Shown in pieces: positions 1-11,778 of a DNA stretch of 64,000 bases. Every line of letters begins with the position of its first letter. The first letter of the stretch is position 1. The stretch comes from Talpa occidentalis (lineage: Eukaryota; Chordata; Mammalia; Eulipotyphla; Talpidae), in assembly GCF_014898055.3 (NCBI RefSeq), contig NW_023601433.1:47115876-47179875 (forward strand). The letters are read 5' to 3'. A program made the translations under genes and the position numbers. The notes under the pieces were generated by a model that saw only the letters and a program-made list of their open reading frames with translations, made no database searches and was not told the origin of the DNA.

Positions 1-659
1 GCAGAATAAAATACCACATTGTTTCCATGGGGATTACCAATAGGGGTCAGACATCTGTGGAAAATGATAGTAGGAGGGGTGTAATGGGGAATGTGGATTT
101 GGATGGCGTTAATGTCACTGTTAATATCGAAGCATCTGGATTCTCATCTAGATAAGACCCAAAGAAGACAAGAATCCAAGAAACCACTGAGGGATTTGCC
201 TTTATGGAAGAATTTCTTTGACATGGGCGCATCTTCCCCAAAGTGCAAAGTTAGATTTTTTTTCATACATGGATCTCATTTGATAGTATTTGCATACTAC
301 ATGATCGAATTTTATAGCAAACCTGTGTCTCCTATAGCTCACACGATCTACTAGATGCTAGTAGTGACGCTAATTGGTCCCTTGTAGAAAATTCAGAGCT
401 GGTGATACCTGCATAGTTGCTTTATGTTATTTATGTATCTTTATACATATGAATGCTCATTGACTAAATATACTGTAAATTTAGCATATATTCAGCCCCC
501 CACATGATTCATAAAATGGAAATATGAAATAGTAATAAACCTGGAGATTGTTTCTAAATGTGCAAACCTTCTGAAAACTATAGACATACTTCCTCCATAT
601 CTTTGCTGGGGAGGGATGATGCCTGTGGCATGCACTCAGCAGTATTCAGAGTGCCACTT
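1..659. other. Unannotated AT-rich sequence
   Basis: No exon, RNA gene or recognisable repeat seen. Short open frames at 47-354 show no family resemblance. The right edge (647-659) is the left copy of the target duplication of the next SINE. Confidence 0.6.
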
Positions 660-988
660 TTTAAAATTTATTTATTTATTTGTTTATTTATTTATTTATT
701 TTAATAGAGGCATGTTTTATTTATTTGTTTGTTTTGTTTATACATGCACTGGGTACAGTCAGAAGCGCGGGAGGGTGAGAGAATTCACCAGAGCCAGAGC
801 GGGGAGCAGAGCAGGCAGAAGGACCGAAGTACACTGCTGAGGGGAGCAGCGGGCGGCAGGAGAGGTCTGCGCGCCATGTGGGACCCTCCTCCGGTGGCCG
901 GGGAGCAGCCGGGGATCGAACCGGCGCTGCAGAGGCTGCAGGCAGCTTCGCAACCCAGCGCTCAACCACTGCGCCACCGCGGAGGCCC
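660..988 (-). mobile_element. tRNA-derived SINE, long form, full length
   Basis: Read on the minus strand it starts with a GGGCCTCC-type head, has a pol III box B (GGTTCGATCC type, visible here as ggatcgaacc near 912-921), a GC-rich body with the cagcagtgta block, and an AT-rich tail of TTTA repeats plus a conserved tail segment (aatagaggcatg on the plus strand). Direct repeats CAGAGTGCCACTT flank it at 647-659 and 989-1001, so the insertion is intact and target-primed. It is close to the copy at 33428-33748, with roughly ten differences by eye. Open frames in this interval are SINE shadows. Confidence 0.93.
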
Positions 989-1001
989 CAGAGTGCCACT
1001 T

Positions 1002-1949
1002 CTAAGAGTTAATGACTCATTGGAAAATGCTCCATTGGCCTAACATTTGCAGTATTTTTACCCTTGCCAATTAATGTTGCCAATAATCAATACAAAACCC
1101 ACTCTCTTCCTTTATTTATGATAGTTTTCGAAGCTAAGAACCCAAGATGAGATTGAGGCAGTGTACAGTCATGTTGCTGCCAAACAAGTGGCTTTGAACC
1201 AGTTATTGTCTTATGTCTGTCCTTGACCCAAGGGGTTAGAACTAAACAGTCTGAAAATCAAACCTAAAGATCACCTGGTCTTCCCTCCCTAATTCCCCTG
1301 CCCGTGTACTGGTCAATACCTTGACACCTCACAAGCTTAAGTGTATCGCTCAAGCCCACATGCATTCACTTTGAGTTCAGTGAGATTTGTTTTAGGTCTG
1401 GCTTCAGTAATGGAATATTTATTACAAGTACTGTTGAGTTCCCTAAGAATTCAATTTGAATAATGGAAAGGTACTTGGATCTTCAAGTTAAATAGTAGCT
1501 AGTTCTTGTTTTTGAGTATGGTTTGAGCTAGGTTGCACACCCAAGGATTTACCATCCATTCACTATTTTACCACCTAATATACTGATAGTAATTTGGGAA
1601 ATTGTAAGAAGACTTTGCTGACATATGGTAACCATATTATAAAAAACAGGAGGCTAGCTTTAGTGAACCTGGTCCTAAAGATTCCGTGCTAGTTATTATT
1701 CTTTGCTAATGATTATAGAGTTCACAATAATCACTTCTTTTCTTCATTCCCTCCTTGTGATTTTTCCAACTCTCCTAGTTTGATAAGGTGGAGAAGGAAT
1801 GAGCTTTGGATGTAACTGGACATGGGGGAAGAGGGGTGTTGGAACCATTACTTAACTGTGGAACATCAGCCAACATACTCAACCACTGAGTTATAGTTTT
1901 TTTTTTTTTTTCCTAAAGGCATGGCTCTACTTACCTCTGAAAGATGATT
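1002..1949. other. Unannotated sequence with one T tract
   Basis: No coding or repeat signal recognised apart from a T run near 1899-1911. Confidence 0.55.
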
Positions 1950-1964
1950 GAGAATAAAGCTCTA

Positions 1965-2258
1965 GGGCCTCCCTGGTAGCGCAAGGGGTTAAGCATGGCA
2001 CTATGAAGCAATCCGCAACCTCTGCAGCACGAGTTCGATCCCAGGCCGGCCAGGGAGCACCCCACATGGCGCGCAGCAGACCTCTCCTGTCTCACCCATT
2101 GCTCCCCTCAGCAGTGTACTTCGGTCAATCTGCCTGTTCTGTTCCCCACACTGTCTCTGGTGAATCCTCTCACCCCCCCCCCCCAATCTCTGGCCTGTAC
2201 CCCAGCTCTTGTATGAATAAATAAATAAATCTTAAAAAAAAAGTTTAAAAAAAAAAGA
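1965..2258 (+). mobile_element. tRNA-derived SINE, short form, full length
   Basis: Head GGGCCTCCCTGGTAGCGCAAGG resembles a tRNA 5' half with box A; box B is the GAGTTCGATCC block near 2031. The body carries the cagcagtgta block and the tail ends aataaataaatctt plus A runs. A 15-bp direct repeat GAGAATAAAGCTCTA lies at 1950-1964 and 2259-2273. A C run (about 2167-2176) interrupts the body. Confidence 0.93.
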
Positions 2259-2273
2259 GAGAATAAAGCTCTA

Positions 2274-5239
2274 ACTCAGAGCCACTCACCAGGTGTCTTA
2301 GCAGAGGTCTCTTGCATCCTTGAGGAAGGCAGTACATTGCTTACCTTAATTTTTGATCTCTTTCCTATTCTCATGATCATTCCTCAAGGGGCTCATCATT
2401 AGGTGATCAACAAATGAGCATATCTTACTGTATTCCTGATGCTAGAATGTGAAGCTGCCTCTTTGAGGCCCCCTATTCTTTGAGAAATAACAGCACCAAA
2501 GGTGGAAAATGAGGTAGGAGACATAAGTATGGTGTATTGTGGGGAAAATAGGAAAGACATTCTTAACTCTTTCTGAACTGAAGGCAAGTGAGAGACTCTC
2601 CAGAGTAGACAGTAGAGGAGGATCTGAATGAGTCCATCAGAAGAGAGAATGTTAGTAGGGGGAATGGGCTTGAAGGAGGGGTGTTAGAGGAATCTGTAGT
2701 TGCTTACTTCAGTGAGCAGTGGAAGGTCTTTGAAGATTCTGAAGTGGGAAAGTAAGACCAGATTACTGGATTACCTTGGAAATTTTCCCCAATTTTTTTC
2801 CTTCAATTTTTTTTTTTTTTTTGGCAGGGGGAGAGATTGCTAATTTTCTGTTGTTTCTTTTCTAGCTTGAAATTCTTCTGTTATAAAATACCAAGGAAAA
2901 ATATGATCGGTTAATAGTAGCCTACACTCTCTGTACTGCATCTTATCTTTTACTTGCTCCAAATATAGCTTAGAACTGTACTTTTCTCCTCTATTTACTA
3001 AAAAAAAAAGTTTTTCTTGTGCTTCAGCTAATATGAGGGTTTATCTTCCTGACAGCGTTCTTTGTCTACCACGTTTTTGCTTCCTCCTTGGCCAATGAGC
3101 CAGCCTCTCTAATTTTTAGATACATTGTTTTAAAAACTGAACTACCCAGTTAATCAGATTAATTGCTTTGGATTATGCTGTTTTAGTTGTCTTGGATTGT
3201 CATTATTTTAGTGTTTCCTTTGCCACAAAATCAGTAATTTCTTTCAGAAGTGCAGTATATAGTTTTTCTTGGACTTTACAGAAGTAATTCCCTAGAGCCT
3301 TCAGGTGGTTCTGCTGTACCTTTTATTTCCTTGTCTTGTATTACTAGTTTCAGAATTGTAATCTTACTTTCTGCCAGGGTTTTTGACTACTTCACTGATC
3401 AGTTCTTTTTTTGGGTCAGAATTATAAATTAATTGATTTTCTTCATACTTTTTGCAAAATTTCTAAATTAATTTTGTTAAAGAACAAAGTGTTATTAACT
3501 AAAACTAATGAAATTGAGGATGACAGCTTTTTTTATGACTTCTTTAGGGGCAAGTAAATAATTCTTATGATATATGACATGCTTTTAAATTTCTAGAATG
3601 ATACCTTTGAGGTTCCCTGCATCTTGATTATGTGCAGATTTGTGGTTAGAAATAAGGTTACATGCATGTTTCTGGCAAACTCTTATGGCAATGGTTTATT
3701 TTCCTCCTCTCTTTTGTTGCGCCCAAATTTCCTCAAGCTGTCAGGTGCACATACAGCATTTCCTCTTGCAAAAAAAAAAAATTTGACCAAAGACTGTCTT
3801 TAATTGGCTGCCATGCATTCCACTTGCCTGTCCAGGCTTGGTTCTGTAAATAAATTTGTTCCTTTTTGGTGATTGGTCTTGTTCTAACAACACATAGAAG
3901 TTAGAGAACTACTGTGTTTTGAGTAGCTTCTCAGTCACATCTCACATCACTTTGAACTACAGGGTACTGTGATACTTCTTTCTATGTTGTACAAGCCTCA
4001 AGAATAAAGGGATCTTTGGAGTTAAAAATGCCTTCTCCTTTTCCTCAAAATACACTTCTTTTAGCTGGTTGGCACTTGTCTTCAAAGCAATGATTTCAAA
4101 AGCACAATTACTGACTAGCTTTAAATGTCCATGTAAATCCTCTCTTGGGTTGTTCCATTTCATACACATTCATTTAAAAAGAACTAGGTAAAATTTTGAG
4201 TTATTAAAATTTAGTCTCTGTAAATGAAAAATTGGCATGTCTCATGTCACTGAAGATTAGAGTTCAATATTCTAAAGTCTTTGTGACCTAGTGCTGTGCA
4301 AGGTTGCAAAGCAGTGGCAAGTCTGTACTTGCAGGTAGTTTTAATTCAAGTAAATTTTGAGGTAGATATAAGATTAGTGTGGCCTTGAGTTGGTCATAGT
4401 TTTCAGTTGCTGCTTTTGTTTTGCTTTTACATCAGAAGTTACTTTATTTGACTAACTATATTATCATTATCAATTTACAGTGGCATTATATCATATACAT
4501 TTGATTTATGCTAATTCACCTACAAATGTTTGCTTAAAAATAATTCAGTATTTTTTTCATGCAATATCCCTTTCTATACAAGCCAGATCCATTTTTTTTT
4601 CTGGTACTCAACCGAAGAAGTGTCAATCTTCTCCAACACTGTGGGGGGAAAACAGGCAACATTGACTTTTCTGAGAGACAGTGCAGTGTTCCAAAAAACC
4701 ACATGTTCTTTACTGTGTGGTCTATAAAAGAAATTTTCAGGAATGATTTTGTCTTGACTTTAACCTTGATTTTAGAAACCGAGCCTTGCATAAAAGGTGA
4801 TTCCATGCAGTTCATGGTGAATTCTTTGGCCAAATCTACAGAGTATAGTGATGCATGTTATTATTAACAGTATTTTGAGGTTATAATTTTTCAATAGTGA
4901 GATATTAAACCAAGTATACCTTGCTGTTCAGATATGAATCATCTATAACTCGGCTTCTAAATAGATGCATATTTTGTACAGCAACAGTCGGATTTTGTCT
5001 CTGAGTTTGTTCTCTATTGGAAGGTAGTACTTTTTGATAAATGTGGGCTGTGTTAAATAAATTGGAAAACTGCTGGCTTGAAGTAAAACACATTTCATTT
5101 CCTAGAGGTGGGAGTCCATGGGAGTAGAGATATATTGTTTACTTCTGAACATTCATTCAGCTGATCAGAGATAGCATTAAGTTTCTATTCATTTTCTAAT
5201 CTGAAAGCTTCTAATTAAAAATGCAGGGAGTCACTTATG
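2274..5239. other. Unannotated AT-rich sequence
   Basis: About 3 kb without a recognisable exon or named repeat. T or A tracts occur near 2810, 3001 and 3770. Frames such as 4534-4833 and 4559-4867 overlap each other on opposite strands and resemble no family. Confidence 0.5.
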
Positions 5240-5960
5240 GGGCACTTTGTCTTCATCAGATTAATGAGAAGAATATTAAGAACCCAATGGATGCTTGGTC
5301 AAAGGATCCAAATGGGCAGTTCACAAAGGAGGAAATTAATTAGTAAAAAGCCATGGGAAAATGTTGAATAAACCTAGTACTCAGAGACCCACAAATTAAA
5401 ATATTATCTTTTATCCTATTAAATTGGCAAAACCAAAAATGCACAAATACATGGTGCAGTTGCAGCAGCCTGGTATATTTGGACATGCTGGTGATGTTGT
5501 GCAAGAATGTTCATCTCCTTTGAAAAGCAACTTGTCAGAATTATCAAGATCAACAAAAATGTTCTTATCCTTCCATTCAGTCTTCTGATATATTATCCTT
5601 CAGTATATTGTTTATCCCTAGGAAATTGAAACTATGAGTGAAGATATTGTTTAAGTTCTGAAACCATCAGAATAACTTGAAAGGTCCAACCATAGGGAAA
5701 TCATAGTGTAAGTCACAGTTTATCCTTTTGGAGAAATATGAACCATTAATGGATAAAAAGACCAGATAGCAAAGTAAAATAAAGTTCTGCTAGGTTAAGT
5801 AGAAAAGGGTGCAAAATTAATTGTACACCATAATTAGAACACTGTTAAACATGCTGTAACTAAGATATTACACAAATGTTATTGTTGAGGTGTGGGGAAT
5901 TTGTAAGTTTAAATTTTCCATTAAAATTATTAAAATATCCATTAAGGTAAAGCAGTCCAT
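5240..5960 (+). mobile_element. Old L1/HAL1-like 3' fragment
   Basis: The text gggcagttcacaaaggagga, then a block equivalent to the usual 'taatcagggaaatgcaaattaaaacc' region, then an attaaattggcaaaac block, follow the order seen at the 3' end of ancient mammalian L1/HAL1 ORF2. Heavily decayed, with no open frame. A young SINE is inserted right after it. Confidence 0.6.
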
Positions 5961-5978
5961 TAAAGAATTAGATGAGGA

Positions 5979-6243
5979 GGGCCTCCCTGATGGCTCAGGC
6001 AGTTGAGCGCTGCGCTGTGAAGCTGTCCACAGCCTCTGCAGTGCGGGTTCGATCCCTGCCGGCGGGCGAGAATCCCACGTGGCGCAGCAGACCTCTCCTG
6101 TCTCGCCTGCTGCTCCCCTCAGCAGTGTATTTTGTCAGTCTGCCTGTTCTGCTCCCTGCTCTATCTCTGGAGAATCCTCTCACCCTCCTGTGCATCTGGC
6201 CTGTACCCCGGTTCTTGTATAAATAAATAAATCTTAACAAAAA
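5979..6243 (+). mobile_element. tRNA-derived SINE, short form, full length
   Basis: Starts GGGCCTCCCTGATGGCTCAGG, has the GGTTCGATCC box B near 6047-6056, the cagcagtgta block, and an aataaataaatctt tail. Direct repeats AAAGAATTAGATGAGGA at 5962-5978 and 6244-6260 (the A at the 3' join is ambiguous with the tail). Confidence 0.92.
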
Positions 6244-6260
6244 AAAGAATTAGATGAGGA

Positions 6261-8620
6261 TGTGGCAGGATGAAGATGAGAGGCTTGGATAGCTTTATTT
6301 TTAATTCAAGATACTGTGTCACTTCCCTGTTGGTATGCTGCTTGGTTTGTTAGCACTTTTCGTAGTTGCCTTGGTATGAATGAGAAGTAATTTATTGCCT
6401 CCTTGCTTATTGAGAATATGATTTATATATAGAATCGTGTAGAAATACACTTTTTTCTTACATATTTTAGAGTAAACCTTTGAATCATCAAAAATTTTGA
6501 TGAATATTCCTCATTTCAAGACTTTGGATCACTTTTTTCCTTTGTTTGAAGAGGCACTGTCTTACCTGTTGATATTATCAGTTGACATCAATGTGTAAAA
6601 CAGATTTATAATTGAAATGTTAATGACTTACACTTTCAAGGATTATACAGTATTTTAGTGCCTTTTCTCAATTGTGCTCACCTTTCAAAGATATCTAAGC
6701 TTCATTAAGTATCTATGATCTAACATTTTTGGATGAAGATGGAAATTTTCATCAGTACTTATTCATGCAGTGTAGGTGAATCTTAACCAATAAAAGAGGA
6801 ATATCTATCTACTCCATACTTAGTGATATCCCAGTTATGTTTTTTATTTGTGTACACTAGTGTTCTAGAAGAAACTTAAAATTACTTTATGGAGAAAATG
6901 TTACTTTGATAAAAATGTGTGGTAAATTTTATTAGCTGTGTTTTTCCTATAGTGAGCAACCAGACCCACCAACAGTGCATTTTCTGCATTTTTGATTGTT
7001 TGGTGTGTGCATTTAGGCCAAGGCTTACTTGAGTTAGGGGCATAGTGGTCATTCACAGTTTGGTGACAGATTCACCCCTCCACCCCTCACCCATTAAAAT
7101 TTACATCAGTTAAAGAACCTAATCATTGAATGAAATTTGCTCCTTGGGAGATGAGGAAAACAAATAGAGGAGGAATTAAGTTCTGTTTAGGGCAAATTCT
7201 TTACTGAGTTTCTTCAATTTTTCCTTTTAAATTTAGCTTCTTTGGTTCTCTACATACTGGAGTCTCTTTGTATGATAAATGGAAAAAAGGAAATTCACAC
7301 CAGTTGATCCAACAAATATTTGTTCAGCCCTTAGTAGGTTCTAGGCAATTTGCACGATGCTTATAGATATATAGTATCCTAGTATTTATGTATTTTAGAG
7401 AATATTTTAGAAAATAAGATTAAATCCTGATTTTAGGGTGTGATACTTAGCATACTATAAGGCCTAAGGCTCAGTGAGGGCTACACTATCCTTGTAAATA
7501 CAGTATTTTTTTTTATAAAAAAAGACTCAATGTGAGAACCATTCTCTTCTTTCCCCCCAAAGGAATAGTCTACCAATCTTTGAGTTAAATGACTTTTTGG
7601 TACTAATTCGGGGGAAAAACTTTTTATTTCAGGATCAACCAGTCATTACTTACTCCCCAACGTATTTATTGCTCTCTTACTGGACTTATCATTTGAAAAA
7701 GATTCAAAATATAGTCATTACCCTGATGAATCTTATTGATGCTTACTAACAGTGCAAAAGAAGATGGTGGAGTGAATGAATTAATTCCCTTGGATTTTAA
7801 TGACATAGACAACCCTGTCGCTTTGGCTGCATGGAGGAAGTAGGACTTGGTATTCAATATTCAGTGGTATTTGCGCAACAAATCCCAGGTCAGGAGACAC
7901 ATCTGAGCAACTTGGAATCTGCAAGGTATAGTGAAGTACAAACAGAACGATGACATAGATGATTGTTGGGAATTATGGAAGGTCTGGTAGGAATGACAGT
8001 GTGGCACATCTCGTCTTCAGACTGGGGACTTTCTGCATTATTCTCTAAGAAATGAAGATTCAATGAGGTTTTGAATGGGTGAGATTTTTGATGATATTTT
8101 AGGAAGCCTATGTTTGCAGTGTGAGCTATGGAAAGGTGGTAGGCAGAAAACCAAAGGTTTAAGTATGAAGCGACAAGCATCTGAATGAAGATGCTGATGG
8201 GAATATGAAGGTTTAATGCAGGAGATGGATGCTTTTTTTTGATATGATGTGAGAGGAAGGTGGCAGGGATGCCATGCAGAGTTCAGACTGGGAACTAGGG
8301 ATAAAGGTTTGTTTCATAATAACTCAATTCCAGGTCAGTGATCTGTTTTGTGACCTTCTCAACCTTCGTACCTGTAACCTACAGAATTAACCTGCAAGTG
8401 GATAGTTCTTCACTTTTATGATAACTACTTGTCATTTTTCTGAGGATTGCCCTGATTTGAAGCCTGAGGATGTTATCAGATCAGGCTCTGTAAATTGTAT
8501 TTTTGTTATGCACATTTAGTCATAACAGTTGTACTTTTATCTTTGCCACTTGTGGGAGATCTGGTTTCATGAGTTACTGTTTTTCTATTGATTTTTTTTT
8601 TTTTTTTGATGCCAGACTCT
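6261..8620. other. Unannotated AT-rich sequence
   Basis: No exon signal. A stretch near 7308-7365 (caacaaatatttgttcag, then ttctaggcaatt) hints at a decayed MIR/L2 arm but is too short to call firmly. Confidence 0.5.
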
Positions 8621-8623
8621 TTT

Positions 8624-8795
8624 AGAGCATGATTCTCAAACTCTATAATGTGCATACCATGGAGCTTGTTAAAATGCAGATTTTGATTCAGCAGGTCTGG
8701 GTGGCAACTGAAAATCTCCTTTTCAAACAAGTTCCCAGCTGATGCTGAGGCTCCTGGACTCTCGTGACCAGGAGTATCAAAGCTTTGCAAGGGAA
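8624..8795 (+). mobile_element. MER5-type hAT nonautonomous fossil
   Basis: gattctcaaactct, cttgttaaaatgcagatt, gattcagcaggtctggg, acaagttcccag and tgatgctgaggct appear in the order of MER5A, a short hAT-Charlie derivative. The outer inverted repeats are degraded, giving no function. Confidence 0.75.
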
Positions 8796-8862
8796 GTACA
8801 CTTCTACTTAAATGATGTACTTTGAAATTTTTTTTTTGAATTTTAGAAAGGAACTTCACCAC

Positions 8863-9754
8863 TCTGGGATTTCTGTGTTATTTTAATAATGCTGTGAAGG
8901 CAGATTTTGTTTTTTCCGTGCTTTCCATATTGCTGAAACATGGAAAAGATTACTCTTTTCCCCCCCTTTCATGAGTTTGCACTATAAAAATATTAATGTT
9001 TAGCCAAAGTTTTACACAGTAAGAAAATATGACATTTGAATGGTGATAATTTAGGTCAAAGAAACTATACTTCTTAGTAAAAATGGCAAAATACAGTATA
9101 TGTCCTAATAATTTTTGGCAAGTTATAAGTCAAAGTAGATCCAAGGAAAAGCTGGTGTTTTTATTTATTTTAATAGTTTCAAATACAGTGACTTTTATTT
9201 TGAATCAAGATAGCACAGTGAAATAAAACAGCTTGTGGGAAATATCAGAATAGGAAATTTTAAACATTGTATTATATCTTGATACAAAATGATTTGAACT
9301 CATTGTGGCTGCTTAAGAAGGTAACCATGGGGAGAGAATGAAATTTTTCTTTCTTTGGGAGGCAGTCTCCTGATTATATCTCTTTCAGAGAAATTGCTTT
9401 AAATAGGCATTTTAAGCAAGAGGAAGTAGAGTGAAATGAATTTTAAAGATATTACATTACTGCATTTTTCAGCTTCTATTTTCATTGAGTTGCCCAAATT
9501 TTTTGGAAAAATTGACTTTATTGCTACCATTTAAGACACTTTATTTTTAGAAATATTAGTGGTCTATCTTTAAAAGGCTGACCTTATTAAATGAATTGAT
9601 TTCTGCTTTTTATTGTATTAAAAATTCTTAAAAATGTGTATGTTGAAACTTGAACTTTTCCTTGACATTTGAAGTGATTGATCTATCTCTGAATATTACA
9701 TCAAACATCTAGAAATTCTGGTAATACGATTATTTTCCACCTACCTTATTTTTT
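8863..9754. other. Unannotated AT-rich sequence
   Basis: Nothing recognisable as a gene or named repeat on either strand. Confidence 0.5.
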
Positions 9755-10011
9755 CAAGATTTATTTATTTATGCATACAAGAACAGGGGTGTAGGCTAGC
9801 GGTGTGGAGGGGTGGTGAGAGTATTAGCCAGAGACAGAGTGGGGAGCAGAATAGGTGGATTGATTGAAATACCCGGCAGAGGGGAGCAGTGGGTGAGACA
9901 GGAGAGGTTTACTGTGCCATGTGGGTAGCTCCCTGGCTGCAATTGAACTCAATGTTGCAGTGGCTGTCTATAGCTTGATAGCGCTGTGTTCCTGTGCCAC
10001 CAGGAAGGCCC
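9755..10011 (-). mobile_element. tRNA-derived SINE, short form, diverged
   Basis: Plus-strand text runs from the tail (aagatttatttatttatgcat) through cagaggggagcagtggg to the head (gtgccaccaggaaggccc). Box B is damaged (caattgaactc), and no clear target duplication was found, so this is an older copy than its neighbours. Confidence 0.88.
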
Positions 10012-11190
10012 TCCATACATTTTCGATGTAATTGAGTCTCTCAGGGAATACTTGATTCTTATCAACTGTAGTTTTTTTGTATTTTAGTATTTTGTTAGAG
10101 TATGTAGTGTAGTTATATCTGTCTTTGCTGTTTTAGAGTTACTTGCTCAAATTGTGTCATTCACAGTGGGAGCAACAAAGCTAATGTATACATCTGAATG
10201 TCAGTTGTTCAATGCAGTGAATATATTTCTTTACCCCATTTCTGTTAACACTGACAGCTGCTGATAGACCAGAGTGCCTGCCACCTGCTTTAGCAACTGC
10301 TTCAGTAACAAATGTGGAAAATTTTGCCCCAATGTGGAAGTTTTCAGAGAGATTAGCTAACTTGCGAGAACGAGTTTTTAACCTGATAATGTGCACTTTG
10401 CAAGATGGCTCTTTATATCTTCCCATCCTGTATATATCCAACCATTTCACTTGTTTTATCACTCTATTCAAATGGGACTGAGTGTTTATTTTGTGCAGGC
10501 ATTATAATCCCATGTGAGCTGAACTTGGGCTTTAATTTATTTCTGCTTTTGAACAGTGAGTTTTTATAGAGTTGTTTGAAATAGCAGCAACCCTTAGAGA
10601 CATATCCTTGCTCTTTACTAGTGAGCTGGGATGAGTGTAAGCAGTCATGCCTTCCAGACCTTAGTAGTCTCTTGGTCTTTTACCTTTTATGAAAGGGCTC
10701 CCTGACTTCTTACCACTGTCAGTAGTTGTATCTGATGTTTCCAGGATCTTCTTTGGCTGATCCTGGTGAGCCGTTAGGAAACAGGGTCATTTTAATTTGC
10801 TGTTTTGCTATGAAGCTCCATTAAACCATGTCTGAGCTCATCCTGTTGAAAACTCCTTTATTTTTCCCTAAAAGGACAGGATGTTCATTTCTTTCAGATT
10901 GGTTCTTTTAAATATTCCAGCCTGGACATGTGTGTCTTTGCCTAACTACCTATTGCTTCATAAGATATACCACAAAATTAAAGATAGTTAGTAAAAGCTG
11001 TTCCTTGCCTGGCATCAAAACCAGACAGCAGAGAAAAGTCAGCAAGTGTTTGTAACACTTCCATGAGTAGGACTGGAGGATAATATTTTTCCTTCTCAAT
11101 GTTGTATAAGGATGTTTTGCTTTAAAAAATGTTTTGCACTAATAACATGCTCACAGACATACCTTGCTAATTGCATGGTAATGCTCTTGT
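10012..11190. other. Unannotated sequence
   Basis: No exon or named repeat identified. The 96-codon minus frame at 10181-10471 has no recognisable domain. Confidence 0.45.
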
Positions 11191-11194
11191 AATG

Positions 11195-11360
11195 GTGGTA
11201 ATAGCAGCAGTGGATGTTAATTGCGCATGCCCTTCGTGCCAGGTACAGTGTTGTACAGGGGACCTTTTTAATCTCCCAGAGTCCATGCTTGGTGGATACC
11301 TTCATTGTTGTCCTCCGAAAAGGAAGTGAGGAGGCTAAGTGATGGGGAGTCAAACAGCCT
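11195..11360 (-). mobile_element. Probable MIR fossil
   Basis: gtgccaggtacagtgt, tttaatctccc, then gaagtgaggaggctaag, in this order, resemble the reverse complement of MIR (size/maximum phrase, then the gaggaaactgaggc region). Diverged. Confidence 0.5.
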
Positions 11361-11778
11361 AAATGCACAGAGTGTCCCATATATTCCCTCTGTGATAACT
11401 GCCATGTTGAATGACTTCAGTATCTTTGCTCATATTTGCTTTCAAAGTCCTGCACATTTTAATATGTGGAGCATCAGCTTTTTTTTTTTTTATAGTATAA
11501 CTATTTCAGTTACTTGATCTTATTATCCTATCTGATACTCTGGCCAAATTTTCTCTTGCATAATAGTTAAATTAGAGGACAAAATGTAAGCATAGTAAGG
11601 TTTTTAAAGAAAATGTCAGCATTAAGTTTTCTAATGGGTTGTATTGAAAATTGTTTTTTCTCTGCAGTCTATATTGCACGCCATTTATTCTACACACAGT
11701 TTTACTCTTTATTTCAAACCAATCCCTCCCTCCAAGTGTTTCTCTCAAATCTTCCTGTGTTCCTATTTGGAACATCAC
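11361..11778. other. Unannotated AT-rich sequence
   Basis: Contains a T tract near 11480 and leads into the poly-T that marks the 3' end of the next L1. No gene signal. Confidence 0.5.

Noticed and set aside
660..1043. Frames of 72-104 codons with Arg/Pro/Ala-rich proteins, also at 33492-33815
   Set aside because: They are translations of the GC-rich SINE body on both strands; the same peptides recur wherever the SINE recurs.
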